Below are positions 43,499-51,868 of a stretch of DNA of 64,000 bases, in pieces; position 1 is the stretch's first letter, and every line of letters starts with the position of its first letter. A model generated the notes under the pieces. That model was not told the origin of the DNA. It did not search any database and saw only the letters and a program-made list of their open reading frames with translations. The translations under genes were made by a program, and so were the position numbers. Origin of the DNA: Rhizobiaceae bacterium (lineage in GTDB: Bacteria; Pseudomonadota; Alphaproteobacteria; Rhizobiales; Rhizobiaceae); NCBI GenBank assembly GCA_025458045.1, contig JALOTE010000001.1, positions 1 to 64,000 of the forward strand, in the 5' to 3' direction.

Positions 43499-46400
43499 TC
43501 AAACCAACTCGACATCAACCACGCCGGGCACGGCCTTCACCGCGCCGGACACCTGCGGGCTGACGCTGAACTTCTCCGGCAGCAGCACTTCGATCTCGCG
43601 CGCGCCCTGTTCTTTCACTACCACGAGGCTGACCTCGCTCTTGCCGCCCTTTGGCAGCAGGCTGAAAATGGAGGCGAGCGGACCGTCATCGCGCACAAAG
43701 ACACGCATCTGCTTTTGCGCGTTGGCGGCCATGGCCTCCAATGACTCGACCGACGAGATGCGGATGTTGATCCCTTCCGGACGGTCTTCCGCCGTCACCA
43801 TCAGCACCACGGCGCGGCCGGGTTCCAGCGCTTCACGGTAGTGTGCGAGCGCTTCGGCAAACAGAACCGCCTCATATTGGCCTGAAGCGTCGGACAGCGC
43901 GATGATGCCCATCTTGTTGCCGGTGCGGGTCCGGCGCTCCGCCCGCGAAATCACGGTTCCCGCGAGCCGCCCGGCCGTCACGCCGCGCCGCACGCTTTCG
44001 GCGAATTCGGCGAATGCGGGAATGCCCTTGCGTTCGAGGAAGGCGCGATACTCGTCGAGCGGATGCGAGGACAGGTAGAAGCCAGCCGCGTCATATTCAC
44101 GCTTCAGTTTTTCGGCGGGAGTCCATGGCGCAACCTTGGGCAGCACCAAGGTTTCGGGCCCTGCCCCGCCGAGCGCGAAGATGTCCGACTGGCCGGATGC
44201 CTTGTTGTCATTGGCGCGCGCTGAAAGGCCGAGCAAGCGGTCGACGCCCTCCATCATCGCCGCACGGTCAACTCCGAAGCAATCGAGCGCGCCCGCTGCG
44301 ATCAGGCTTTCATAGACGCGCTTGTTGATGAAGCGCGGATCAACCCGCGCGCAGAAATCCGAAAGCGATGTGAATGGCGCTTCGTTGCGCTTGCGCACGA
44401 TCTCGTCCACTGCGCCTTCGCCGATCCCCTTGATGGCGGCGAGTGCATAGAGGATCTTTCCGTCCTTCACCTCGAAGCGCGCATGCGAGGTCATCACGGA
44501 GGGCGGCACCACGGTGATGCCGATCCGCTCGGCCTCTTGCCGGAAATCGCTCAGCTTGTCGGTGTTGAGCAGGTCGAAGCTCATCGAGGCGGCAAGGAAC
44601 TCCACCGGATGATGTGCCTTCATCCACGCTGTCTGGTAGGAGACGACCGCGTAGGCGGCCGCGTGCGATTTGTTGAAGCCATAGTCAGCGAATTTTGCGA
44701 GCAGGTCGAAAATGGCGTTCGCCTGCCCCTTGCCGACACCGCGCTCGGTTGCGCCCTTCACGAAGCGCTCGCGCTGCACTTCCATCTCGGCGCGGATCTT
44801 CTTGCCCATCGCTCGCCGCAGCAGGTCGGCCTCGCCGAGCGAGTAACCGGCCAGTTCCTGCGCGATCTGCATGACCTGCTCCTGATAGACGATGACGCCC
44901 TGCGTCTCGGCGATCAGATGGTCGATCTTCGGGTGGATGGAGGCGATTTCCTCCTCGCCATTTTTCCGGGCGTTGTAGGTCGGGATGTTTTCCATCGGGC
45001 CGGGGCGGTAAAGCGCCACGAGCGCGATGATGTCTTCGATGCGGTCGGGCTTCATGCCGATCAGCGCCTTGCGCATCCCGGCCGATTCCACCTGGAAGAT
45101 GCCGACCGTTTCGCCGCGTGACAGCATCTCATAGGTCGCCTTGTCGTCGAGCGGCAGCGTGGCGAGATCGATGTCGATGCCTTTGCGGCGCACCAGCGCC
45201 ACCGCGGTTTCAAGCACGGACAAGGTCTTGAGGCCGAGGAAGTCGAACTTCACCAGCCCCGCCTTCTCCACCCATTTCATGTTGAACTGCGTCACCGGCA
45301 TGTTCGAGCGCGGGTCGCGATACATCGGCACCAGTTCGGCGAGCGGCCTGTCGCCGATCACGATGCCCGCAGCATGGGTGGAGGCGTGGCGGTAGAGTCC
45401 CTCCAGCTTCTTGGCGATGTCGAGCAGCTTGCCGACAATCGGCTCGCGCTCGATTTCCTGCGCAAAGCGCGGCTCTTCCTCCACGGCCTTGGAGAGCGGC
45501 GTCGGGTTGGCCGGATTGTTCGGCACCATCTTGCAGAGCTTGTCCACCTGGCCATAGGGCATTTGCAGTACGCGGCCGGTGTCCCGCAGCACCGCGCGGG
45601 CCTGCAATGTCCCGAAAGTGATGATCTGCGCCACTTGGTCGCGACCGTATTTCTGCTGGACGTAGGCAATTACTTCGTCGCGGCGTTCCTGGCAGAAGTC
45701 GATGTCGAAATCCGGCATCGACACGCGGTCGGGGTTGAGGAATCGCTCGAACAGCAACGAGAAGCGCAGTGGATCGATGTCGGTGATGGTCAAGGCATAG
45801 GCGACCAGCGAGCCTGCGCCCGAGCCCCTGCCCGGCCCCACCGGAATGCCCTGCCGCTTGGCCCATTGGATGAAGTCGGCAACGATGAGGAAGTAGCCGG
45901 GGAACTTCATGCGTGTGATCACGCCCAATTCATAGTCAAGCCGCGCGCGGTAATCCTCCACGCTGTGGCCCTCGACCGGCCCGGTGACCGCAAGGCGCGC
46001 TTCGAGCCCGGCATGTGCCTGTCGCGCCAGCTCATCTGCTTCCGCCGCAAGCGCGGCCACCTCATCGGCCGTGTCTCCGCCGACAAAGCGCGGCAGGATG
46101 GGATCGCGGGACTTGGGGAAGAACGCGGCGCGGCGCGCGATCTCGGCGGTGTTCTCCAAGGCCTCCGGCAGATCGGCAAACAGGGCCGCAAGTTCGGATT
46201 GACGCTTGAGGCAGTGGTCGGGGGTCAACCGCCGCCGGTTGTCCTCCGCAATCACCGCGCCTTCCGCGATCGCCAGCAGCGCATCATGGGCCTCGAAATC
46301 GGCTGCCTCGGCGAAATAGGCTTCGTTTGTCGCAACGAGCGGCAGATTCAGTTCATAGGCAAGGCTGATCATGACGCGTTCGATGGCGCGCGACGTGCCG

Positions 46401-46972
46401 CGCTGGCGTTGCAACTCGACATAAAGCCTGTCGCCGAACAGCGCCGCAAGCGCTTCCAGCCGCGCCCGCGCCAAAGCGGATTGTCCGGCCTCCAACGCGC
46501 GGGCGATCGGGCCATTCGGTCCACCCGTCAGCAGGATGACGCCTTCGGCATGGCGCTCCAACTGCGCATAGGGCAAGCGCAGCAAGCCGCCCTCCCCGCC
46601 TTCCAGATAAAGCGCCGACGACAAGGCCACAAGGTTGGCATAGCCCCGCGCGGACGCGGCTATGAGGACGACTCCGGCTCTCGCCCTTCGCCGCGGGTCG
46701 GCATCATCGGCGAGCGCCAGTTCCGGCGGAAACGCGATCTCCATGTCGCAGCCGATGATCGGTTGGACGCCCGCCGCCTTTGCGGCATCGGCAAACTGCA
46801 GTGCGCCAAACAGGTTGTTCGTGTCGGCGATGCAGACAGCGGGCGCAATGTCGGCCGCGGTGCGCGCCACGATGTCCTTGATCTGCAAAGCGCCTTCAAG
46901 CAGCGAATAGGCCGAGTGCACCCGCAAATTGATGATGGGCTCGCGCCGCTTTGTTCCGCCTGCGTCCATCAT
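43499..46972 (-). CDS. dnaE: DNA polymerase III alpha subunit
   Basis: Replicative polymerase, 1157 residues. PHP domain at the N-terminus (LRVHSAYSLLEGAL; the first His of the metal-binding HxH is Arg, as in E. coli), palm with catalytic aspartates in MPDFDIDFCQERR, fingers motif GRGSGAGSLVAYAL, helix-hairpin-helix and OB domains toward the C-terminus (LAGTVISRAERRTRTGNKMG). Length and position behind lolD fit the chromosomal replicative DnaE rather than the shorter SOS polymerase DnaE2. Two adjacent ATG codons; the gene is 85 bases after a small SOS-box-associated gene. Confidence 0.95.
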   Translation of the reverse strand: MMDAGGTKRREPIINLRVHSAYSLLEGALQIKDIVARTAADIAPAVCIADTNNLFGALQFADAAKAAGVQPIIGCDMEIAFPPELALADDADPRRRARAGVVLIAASARGYANLVALSSALYLEGGEGGLLRLPYAQLERHAEGVILLTGGPNGPIARALEAGQSALARARLEALAALFGDRLYVELQRQRGTSRAIERVMISLAYELNLPLVATNEAYFAEAADFEAHDALLAIAEGAVIAEDNRRRLTPDHCLKRQSELAALFADLPEALENTAEIARRAAFFPKSRDPILPRFVGGDTADEVAALAAEADELARQAHAGLEARLAVTGPVEGHSVEDYRARLDYELGVITRMKFPGYFLIVADFIQWAKRQGIPVGPGRGSGAGSLVAYALTITDIDPLRFSLLFERFLNPDRVSMPDFDIDFCQERRDEVIAYVQQKYGRDQVAQIITFGTLQARAVLRDTGRVLQMPYGQVDKLCKMVPNNPANPTPLSKAVEEEPRFAQEIEREPIVGKLLDIAKKLEGLYRHASTHAAGIVIGDRPLAELVPMYRDPRSNMPVTQFNMKWVEKAGLVKFDFLGLKTLSVLETAVALVRRKGIDIDLATLPLDDKATYEMLSRGETVGIFQVESAGMRKALIGMKPDRIEDIIALVALYRPGPMENIPTYNARKNGEEEIASIHPKIDHLIAETQGVIVYQEQVMQIAQELAGYSLGEADLLRRAMGKKIRAEMEVQRERFVKGATERGVGKGQANAIFDLLAKFADYGFNKSHAAAYAVVSYQTAWMKAHHPVEFLAASMSFDLLNTDKLSDFRQEAERIGITVVPPSVMTSHARFEVKDGKILYALAAIKGIGEGAVDEIVRKRNEAPFTSLSDFCARVDPRFINKRVYESLIAAGALDCFGVDRAAMMEGVDRLLGLSARANDNKASGQSDIFALGGAGPETLVLPKVAPWTPAEKLKREYDAAGFYLSSHPLDEYRAFLERKGIPAFAEFAESVRRGVTAGRLAGTVISRAERRTRTGNKMGIIALSDASGQYEAVLFAEALAHYREALEPGRAVVLMVTAEDRPEGINIRISSVESLEAMAANAQKQMRVFVRDDGPLASIFSLLPKGGKSEVSLVVVKEQGAREIEVLLPEKFSVSPQVSGAVKAVPGVVDVELV

Positions 46973-47057
46973 GGCCGTACCCCGATTCCGAAGTGGTCAG
47001 CCTATGCGAGATGCACGCGTTCCGACAGCTTGATGACGCGTCATCCACCGTTGACGG

Positions 47058-47144
47058 TCAAACCGCCGACGCCCACATGGCGATGGTGATCAGGAACGCC
47101 GACAGGGACACAAGTGCGGCCACATCCTGGACAAACTCGACCAT
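47058..47144 (-). CDS. 28-residue single-helix membrane peptide, probably SOS-induced
   Basis: A 29-codon frame (28 residues and TGA) with ATG at 47144, preceded 4 bases away by GGAGGG, a near-ideal ribosome binding site. The product starts MVEFVQDVAALVS and continues into one hydrophobic helix ending ITIAMWASAV. Upstream are three consecutive GTTC half-sites with LexA-box spacing and a CtrA-like palindrome. Caulobacter SidA, a 29-residue inner-membrane division inhibitor induced by DNA damage, has this size and context; homology cannot be shown by eye. It precedes dnaE and might be co-transcribed with it. Confidence 0.6.
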   Translation of the reverse strand: MVEFVQDVAALVSLSAFLITIAMWASAV

Positions 47145-47166
47145 GGAACCCTCCAATTCGCGTTAA

Positions 47167-47192
47167 GTTCGATGTATGTTCTTTATGTGTTC
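47167..47192. promoter_or_regulatory. Triple LexA (SOS) half-site array
   Basis: GTTC at 47167-47170, 47178-47181 and 47189-47192, each pair 7 bases apart, giving two overlapping copies of the alphaproteobacterial LexA box GTTC-N7-GTTC. It lies 22-50 bases before the 28-codon gene and would cover its transcription start. Confidence 0.75.
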
Positions 47193-47197
47193 ACTTC

Positions 47198-47212
47198 TTA
47201 ACGGAACGTTAA
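47198..47212. promoter_or_regulatory. CtrA-type box
   Basis: TTAACG and CGTTAA form a perfect palindrome around GAA, which also reads TTAA-N7-TTAA, the consensus for the cell-cycle regulator CtrA. It is between the two LexA-type sites. Confidence 0.5.
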
Positions 47213-47228
47213 AATCCGGCCGCAACGC

Positions 47229-47243
47229 GAACATATTTGGAAC
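47229..47243. promoter_or_regulatory. Second LexA (SOS) box
   Basis: GAAC-N7-GAAC on the plus strand, which is GTTC-N7-GTTC in the direction of the small gene and dnaE. It is about 37 bases upstream of the triple array. Confidence 0.7.
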
Positions 47244-47423
47244 AGAAACAAAAACGCGGAAACCCGCGAATTCCGCTCGCCAATCAGGGCGGCGGCTGGC
47301 GGTGGCGCTCACACGACGCACAACGCAGAAGCAGGCGGAACATGGCAATCGCCGTCCAGCCGTGTGCGCAGCCTGTCGGCCCAAGACGCAACTGCCTTGC
47401 TTACGAAAAGTCAGCCGATCGGA

Positions 47424-48113
47424 TCACGCGGTGACGATGCGGCGGTCCCGCAACGTGATGATCCGGTCCATGCGGCGCGCGAGGTCATGGTTATGTGTGA
47501 CAATCAGCGCGGCAAGCCCGGACTGGCGCACAAGCGCCTCCAGAGCCTCGAACACATAGCTTGAGGTTTCGGGGTCGAGATTGCCTGTAGGCTCATCGGC
47601 CAGCAGAAGCCGCGGCGCATTGGCAACGGCGCGCGCGATCGCAACACGCTGCTGCTCGCCGCCGGAAAGCTCCGCCGGGCGGTGCAAGGCACGGGGCGCA
47701 AGCTTCATATAGGCAAGCAACTGGCCCGCCCGGTTCGCCGCCTCGGCCTTGGTCAGGCCCGCGATCATCTGCGGGATCATGACATTCTCAAGCGCCGTGA
47801 ATTCCGGCAGCAGGTGATGGAACTGGTAGACAAAGCCGATCGAGGTGCGGCGCAGCGCGGTCCGCTCGCTGTCGCCCATGCGCGCCGCGTCCTCTCCCGC
47901 GATCAGCACCTGTCCCTGATCAGGCGATTCAAGCAGGCCCGCCAGATGCAGCAAGGTCGATTTGCCGGCACCGGACGGCGCGACAAGTGCAACCATTTCC
48001 CCCTCATGCACGGCGAGATCGCCGCCCTCGAGGATGACGAGCCGCTTGTCGCCCTCCGCATACCAGCGGTGGATATCGCGAAATTCCAAAACGGGCGCGG
48101 CGGCGGTGTTCAT
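47424..48113 (-). CDS. lolD: Lipoprotein-releasing system ATPase LolD
   Basis: ABC ATPase that powers release of lipoproteins from the inner membrane to LolA. 229 residues: Walker [13 protein letters not shown] signature [14 protein letters not shown], Walker [16 protein letters not shown] and the switch His in VTHNHD. The ATG at 48113 overlaps the lolC stop by 4 bases. Part of proS-lolC-lolD. Confidence 0.95.
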   Translation of the reverse strand: MNTAAAPVLEFRDIHRWYAEGDKRLVILEGGDLAVHEGEMVALVAPSGAGKSTLLHLAGLLESPDQGQVLIAGEDAARMGDSERTALRRTSIGFVYQFHHLLPEFTALENVMIPQMIAGLTKAEAANRAGQLLAYMKLAPRALHRPAELSGGEQQRVAIARAVANAPRLLLADEPTGNLDPETSSYVFEALEALVRQSGLAALIVTHNHDLARRMDRIITLRDRRIVTA

Positions 48114-49408
48114 TCGTAGCGCAGAGCCTCGACCGGATCGAGCCGTGCCGCCCGCCACGCCGGATAGAGCGTGGCAAGAAACGACAGGACAAGGCCCATC
48201 GCCACGATGGATGCCGTCTCGCCGATGTCCATGCGTGCCGGTATCTCGGAAAGGTAACGGATCGTCGGATCCCACACCTGTCCGCCGGACAGGGTTTCGA
48301 TGACAGACTGCACAGTCTTGATGTTGCGCACGAACAGCACGCCCAATGCCAAGCCAACCAGCGTGCCGAGCACGCCGATGGTGGAGCCGGTCATGACGAA
48401 TATGCGCAGAATCGCGCCACTGGTCGCGCCCATTGTGCGCATGATCGCGATGTCGCGGCCCTTGTCCTTCACCAGCATGATCAGGCCTGAGATGATGTTG
48501 AGCGCAGCTACCAGAATGATCAGCGAAAGGACGATGAACTGCACATTGCGGTCGATTTCGAGCGCCGCAAAAAAGGAGCGGTTGCGCTGGCGCCAATCCG
48601 TGATGAAGACCGGGCGCTGCGCCGCATCCGTCAGCAAGGGCCGCGCGGCGTCCACCTCGTCGGCATTGTCGAGAAACACGTCGATCGACTGAACCTGTTC
48701 TTCCGAGTTGAAATAGACCTGCGCCGCAGTGAGCGGCAGGAACACGATGGAGGAATCATACTCGCTCATCCCGATCTCGAAGATCGCCACAACCGGATAG
48801 GCAACGACCCGCGGCGTCGTGCCGAAAGGGGTCACGTCGCCTTCAGGCGAAACCAGCGTCAACTGATCGCCAAGCGACAGGCCCAGATTCTCCGACATGC
48901 GGATGCCGATTGCGACACCCTCGGCGGCATCAAAGCCATCGAGCGAGCCTTGCCGGATGTTGTTGGCCACCATGCCGAAGCGCTTCAGGTCCGCCTCGCG
49001 CACGCCGCGCACCAAAGCGCCGGTGCCGGGCCCGGAATTGCCGGAGGACAGCGTCTGTCCTTCGACCATCGGCACGGCCAGCTTGACCCCTGGCACCGCC
49101 GACAGCCGCGCGGCCAGCGCGTCATATTCGGTCATCGGCATATCGATCGGCTGCACCACCATGTGGCCGTTGATGCCGAGGATGCGGCTTGTCAGTTCCT
49201 GTCTGAATCCGTTCATGACGGCCATGACAATGATGAGCGTGGCGACACCGAGCAGGATGCCGATGAAGGAAAAGATCGCGATGACGGAAACGAACGCCTC
49301 TTTTCGCCGCGCCCGCAAATAGCGCATCGCCATCATCCGCTCGAATGGCGAGAACGGCCCGGCCGGTTTCGGGCGCCCGATGTCCGTGCGGGCGGCAGCC
49401 TTGCTCAT
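48110..49408 (-). CDS. lolC: Lipoprotein-releasing system permease LolC/LolE
   Basis: Inner-membrane component of the Lol transporter, 432 residues. One N-terminal helix (about 37-62), a large periplasmic MacB-like domain (about 63-290), three C-terminal helices, and the C-terminal FtsX-type region ending [21 protein letters not shown]. Only one permease gene is present, so the complex is likely a homodimer as in species with a single LolC/E (often called LolF). ATG overlaps the proS stop by 4 bases. Confidence 0.94.
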   Translation of the reverse strand: MSKAAARTDIGRPKPAGPFSPFERMMAMRYLRARRKEAFVSVIAIFSFIGILLGVATLIIVMAVMNGFRQELTSRILGINGHMVVQPIDMPMTEYDALAARLSAVPGVKLAVPMVEGQTLSSGNSGPGTGALVRGVREADLKRFGMVANNIRQGSLDGFDAAEGVAIGIRMSENLGLSLGDQLTLVSPEGDVTPFGTTPRVVAYPVVAIFEIGMSEYDSSIVFLPLTAAQVYFNSEEQVQSIDVFLDNADEVDAARPLLTDAAQRPVFITDWRQRNRSFFAALEIDRNVQFIVLSLIILVAALNIISGLIMLVKDKGRDIAIMRTMGATSGAILRIFVMTGSTIGVLGTLVGLALGVLFVRNIKTVQSVIETLSGGQVWDPTIRYLSEIPARMDIGETASIVAMGLVLSFLATLYPAWRAARLDPVEALRYE

Positions 49409-50760
49409 CCGCGCGCCGAAGCCTGTGCCACCAGCTTGGCAATCGCCGCATCCAGCGACAGCATTTCGCGGTCACCGGATTTGCGTTGTTTGATCTCGAC
49501 TTCACCTGACGCGGCCCCGCGCGGCCCGACGATCACCTGAACCGGCACGCCGATCAGATCAGCGGTCGCGAATTTCGCGCCGGCGCGGTTGTCCGTGTCG
49601 TCATGCAGCACATCGAGGCCGACGGCACCAAGCTGCGTTTCCAGCGTCGCACAGATTGCGTCGCATGCCGCATCGCCCGGCTTCATGTTGATGACGACCA
49701 CATCGAACGGCGCGACAGACGCGGGCCAGATGATGCCCGCGTCGTCATGACTGGCCTCGATGATGGCCGCCATCAGCCGCGTCGGCCCGATACCATAGGA
49801 CCCCATCTGCAAGAGATGCTCCTTGCCGTCTGGGCCGAGAACCTTCGCTCCCATCGGTTCGGAGTATTTGGTGCCGAAGTGGAAGATATGGCCGACTTCG
49901 ATGCCGCGCGCCGAGGTCTTGCCTTCGTCCGGCATGGCATCCCATGTGGCGCGCGCGCCTTCTTCCTTGTCATAGATCTCGTCGGTCGCGGCGAAGGGTG
50001 TGGTCCATGTATCGACAATGGCGGCGATTTCAGCGTCATCGCCATAATTGACGTCCGCGCCGGGTGTCTCGAACCCCATGAAAGCCTTGTCGCAAAACAC
50101 CTGGCTTTCACCTGTGTCGGCAAGAACGATGAACTCGTGGCTGAGATTGCCGCCGATCGGGCCGGTGTCGGCCCGCATGGGGATCGACTTGAGGCCGAGC
50201 CGCGCGAAGGTGCGCAGATAAGAGACAAACATCCGGTTGTAAGCGGCACGCGATGCTTCGTAATCGAGGTCGAATGAATAGGCGTCCTTCATCAGGAACT
50301 CGCGGCCGCGCATCACGCCGAAGCGCGGGCGGCGCTCGTCGCGGAATTTCCACTGGATGTGGTAGAGGTTGAGCGGGAGGTCCTTGTAGGACTTGACGTA
50401 AGACCGGACGATCTCGGTGACCATTTCCTCATTCGTCGGCCCATAGAGCATTTCGCGGCCGTTGCGGTCCTTAAGGCGCAGCATCTCTTCGCCATAGGCT
50501 TCATAGCGCCCGCTTTCGCGCCACAGATTGGCCGACTGGATCGTCGGCATCAGGATCTCGATGGCCCCTGCCCGGTTCTGCTCCTCGCGCACGATGCGGT
50601 TGATCTTGTCCAGCACGCGCAAGCCCATCGGCAGCAGCGAATAGATGCCTGCTGCCTGCTGGCGGATCATGCCCGCCCGCAACATGAGGCGGTGCGACAC
50701 GATCTCCGCTTCCTGCGGATTTTCTTTGAGAATGGGCAGGAAGTAGCGCGACAGACGCAT
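49405..50760 (-). CDS. proS: Prolyl-tRNA synthetase (short alphaproteobacterial form)
   Basis: Charges tRNA-Pro, 451 residues, well below the roughly 570 of E. coli because the INS editing domain between motifs 2 and 3 is absent. Class II motifs: [20 protein letters not shown] (motif 1 area), [20 protein letters not shown] (motif 2), [16 protein letters not shown] (motif 3); a C-terminal anticodon-binding domain follows. Clearance of Ala-tRNA-Pro would need a stand-alone editing protein. First gene of proS-lolC-lolD. Confidence 0.96.
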   Translation of the reverse strand: MRLSRYFLPILKENPQEAEIVSHRLMLRAGMIRQQAAGIYSLLPMGLRVLDKINRIVREEQNRAGAIEILMPTIQSANLWRESGRYEAYGEEMLRLKDRNGREMLYGPTNEEMVTEIVRSYVKSYKDLPLNLYHIQWKFRDERRPRFGVMRGREFLMKDAYSFDLDYEASRAAYNRMFVSYLRTFARLGLKSIPMRADTGPIGGNLSHEFIVLADTGESQVFCDKAFMGFETPGADVNYGDDAEIAAIVDTWTTPFAATDEIYDKEEGARATWDAMPDEGKTSARGIEVGHIFHFGTKYSEPMGAKVLGPDGKEHLLQMGSYGIGPTRLMAAIIEASHDDAGIIWPASVAPFDVVVINMKPGDAACDAICATLETQLGAVGLDVLHDDTDNRAGAKFATADLIGVPVQVIVGPRGAASGEVEIKQRKSGDREMLSLDAAIAKLVAQASARG

Positions 50761-50936
50761 GAGGCAGCCTTGAGCAATGGGGTGCGGATCAGAATCGGCA
50801 GCAACTGCCCCGCTTTTTCAAGGCGTTTTGATAGTGTTCAATCGCGCGAAAAGAAAGGCGGTGGCGTCCGGTCTGACGCAACGTCAAATTTGCTGCACTG
50901 CAGCATGTTTTCTGCGTAACAGTTTGTAAAAAACGC
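50761..50936. other. Intergenic region upstream of proS
   Basis: 176 bases between the proS start and the candidate small-RNA promoter. It should hold the proS promoter on the minus strand. A CTGCACTGCAG-type dyad is seen near 50893-50903. No gene is supported. Confidence 0.5.
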
Positions 50937-50964
50937 GTGACACAGGCCGGCAAGACAGCTAGTT
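50937..50964 (+). promoter_or_regulatory. Predicted promoter of a small RNA
   Basis: GTGACA (50937-50942) and CTAGTT (50959-50964) with a 16-base spacer, pointing at the terminator at 51101. A start near 50971 is expected. Confidence 0.35.
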
Positions 50965-50970
50965 TTTTCG

Positions 50971-51123
50971 GCAACAAGAGCAGCGGTTAAGCACCGACTG
51001 CCAAAAACGCGGTCATGGTCTTGGGAGGATTAGACCCTTGGCGCGCCTGTCGCTGCCGCCGGTAACGGAATTGGGTCACTGCGTATAAGCCAGACTAAAC
51101 AAGGCCTTCGGGCCTTTTTTTTT
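50971..51123 (+). ncRNA. Candidate small RNA, about 150 nt
   Basis: The 405-base region between proS and the DUF1467 gene has no supported coding frame. On the plus strand, opposite to both neighbours, it has a possible promoter, an 8-bp stem with a bulged A (GCAGCGGT / ACCG-A-CTGC, 50980-51001), a further GACCC/GGGTC pairing possibility (about 51033 and 51073), and a strong terminator. A terminator in this direction has no protein gene to serve, which is the main argument for an RNA gene. No known RNA family is recognised. Confidence 0.45.
51101..51123 (+). terminator. Strong rho-independent terminator
   Basis: 6-bp stem AAGGCC/GGCCTT with a TTCG tetraloop, followed by a run of nine T that begins in the stem. 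No T-run follows on the minus strand, so it acts in the plus direction. Confidence 0.9.
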
Positions 51124-51165
51124 GGCTTTGGTTCAGCGCGTTGCGGTGCCTCATGAACGCAGCGA

Positions 51166-51447
51166 TCAATCGTTGGCGCGGAATTCCTGCGGGATGATCA
51201 GAGGCACATCGGCAAAGCCGAACCCCTTGATGGCGACCAGCCAATAAAAGCCGGCAAACAGGATTGAACTGGCGATCGTGGAGCGCAACGCCGCCTTGGC
51301 GAAATGCGGGCGGATCGGCGCGCCGCCAGCCGTTCCCGGCACGATCTTGCCCTCGTCGGCTTGCGTGCGCACACCGAACGGCATGACGGCAAACAGCACC
51401 GTCCACCACACGACGAAGTAGATGGCGATTGCGGTGAACCAGTTCAT
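51166..51447 (-). CDS. DUF1467 family membrane protein
   Basis: 93 residues with two predicted helices (about 4-24 and 60-80) and the family core WWTVLFAVMPFGVRTQADEG. Function unknown; it is almost restricted to alphaproteobacteria and typically follows methylmalonyl-CoA epimerase, as here. The ATG overlaps the mce stop by 4 bases. Confidence 0.9.
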   Translation of the reverse strand: MNWFTAIAIYFVVWWTVLFAVMPFGVRTQADEGKIVPGTAGGAPIRPHFAKAALRSTIASSILFAGFYWLVAIKGFGFADVPLIIPQEFRAND

Positions 51448-51857
51448 GATCCGCGCACTTCCTCAAGCTCGATCAATGTGCCGGCAAAATCCTTCGGGTG
51501 CAGGAACAGGACCGGATTGCCATGCGCACCTGTTTTCGGCTCGCCCGAACCAAGCACGCGTGCGCCGTTCGCCTTCAACGCGTCGCGTGCCGCGATGATG
51601 TCGGCGACTTCGTAACAGATGTGGTGCATGCCGCCCGACGGGTTCTTCTCAAGGAATGCACGGATGGGAGACGCGTCGCCAAGCGCCTCCAGCAACTCCA
51701 CCTTGGTGTTGGCGAGTTCGACGAAGGCGACCGTCACGCCATGTTCTGGCAGCGCCTGCGGAGCGGAGACAGTTGCGCCGAGCATCGAGCGGTAGCGCGC
51801 CATGGCATCCGACAGATCCGGCACAGCGAGCGCAACATGATTGACACGTCCGAGCAT
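51444..51857 (-). CDS. mce: Methylmalonyl-CoA epimerase
   Basis: Interconverts (2R)- and (2S)-methylmalonyl-CoA in propionyl-CoA metabolism. 137 residues, a VOC-fold protein with metal ligands in NHVALAVPDL, MHHICYEV and LIELEE. The ATG at 51857 starts right before the first metal-binding motif (LGRVNHVAL), so the longer reading frame is rejected. 11 bases after rnj. Confidence 0.92.
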   Translation of the reverse strand: MLGRVNHVALAVPDLSDAMARYRSMLGATVSAPQALPEHGVTVAFVELANTKVELLEALGDASPIRAFLEKNPSGGMHHICYEVADIIAARDALKANGARVLGSGEPKTGAHGNPVLFLHPKDFAGTLIELEEVRGS

Positions 51858-51868
51858 GGCGGCCCCGC

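Larger units (their letters stand above)
47145..47423. other. Intergenic region between lolD and the 28-codon gene
   Basis: 279 bases without a convincing gene. The half next to the small gene is A+T-richer than the surroundings and holds the LexA-type and CtrA-type boxes listed separately. The half next to lolD (about 47265-47423) shows no clear terminator, repeat or RNA. Confidence 0.6.

Noticed and set aside
45374-47089. 571-codon plus-strand frame antisense to dnaE
   Set aside because: Shadow frame of dnaE without any domain; the real features in 46973-47423 are on the minus strand.
46951-47166. 71-codon plus-strand frame covering the 28-codon gene
   Set aside because: No ribosome binding site, polar unconserved-looking product, and it runs over the dnaE start; the minus-strand short frame has far better signals.
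50761-51165. Known structural RNA (6S, SRP RNA, tmRNA) in the proS upstream region
   Set aside because: None of the conserved SRP, tmRNA or 6S sequence signs could be found; kept only as an unassigned sRNA candidate.
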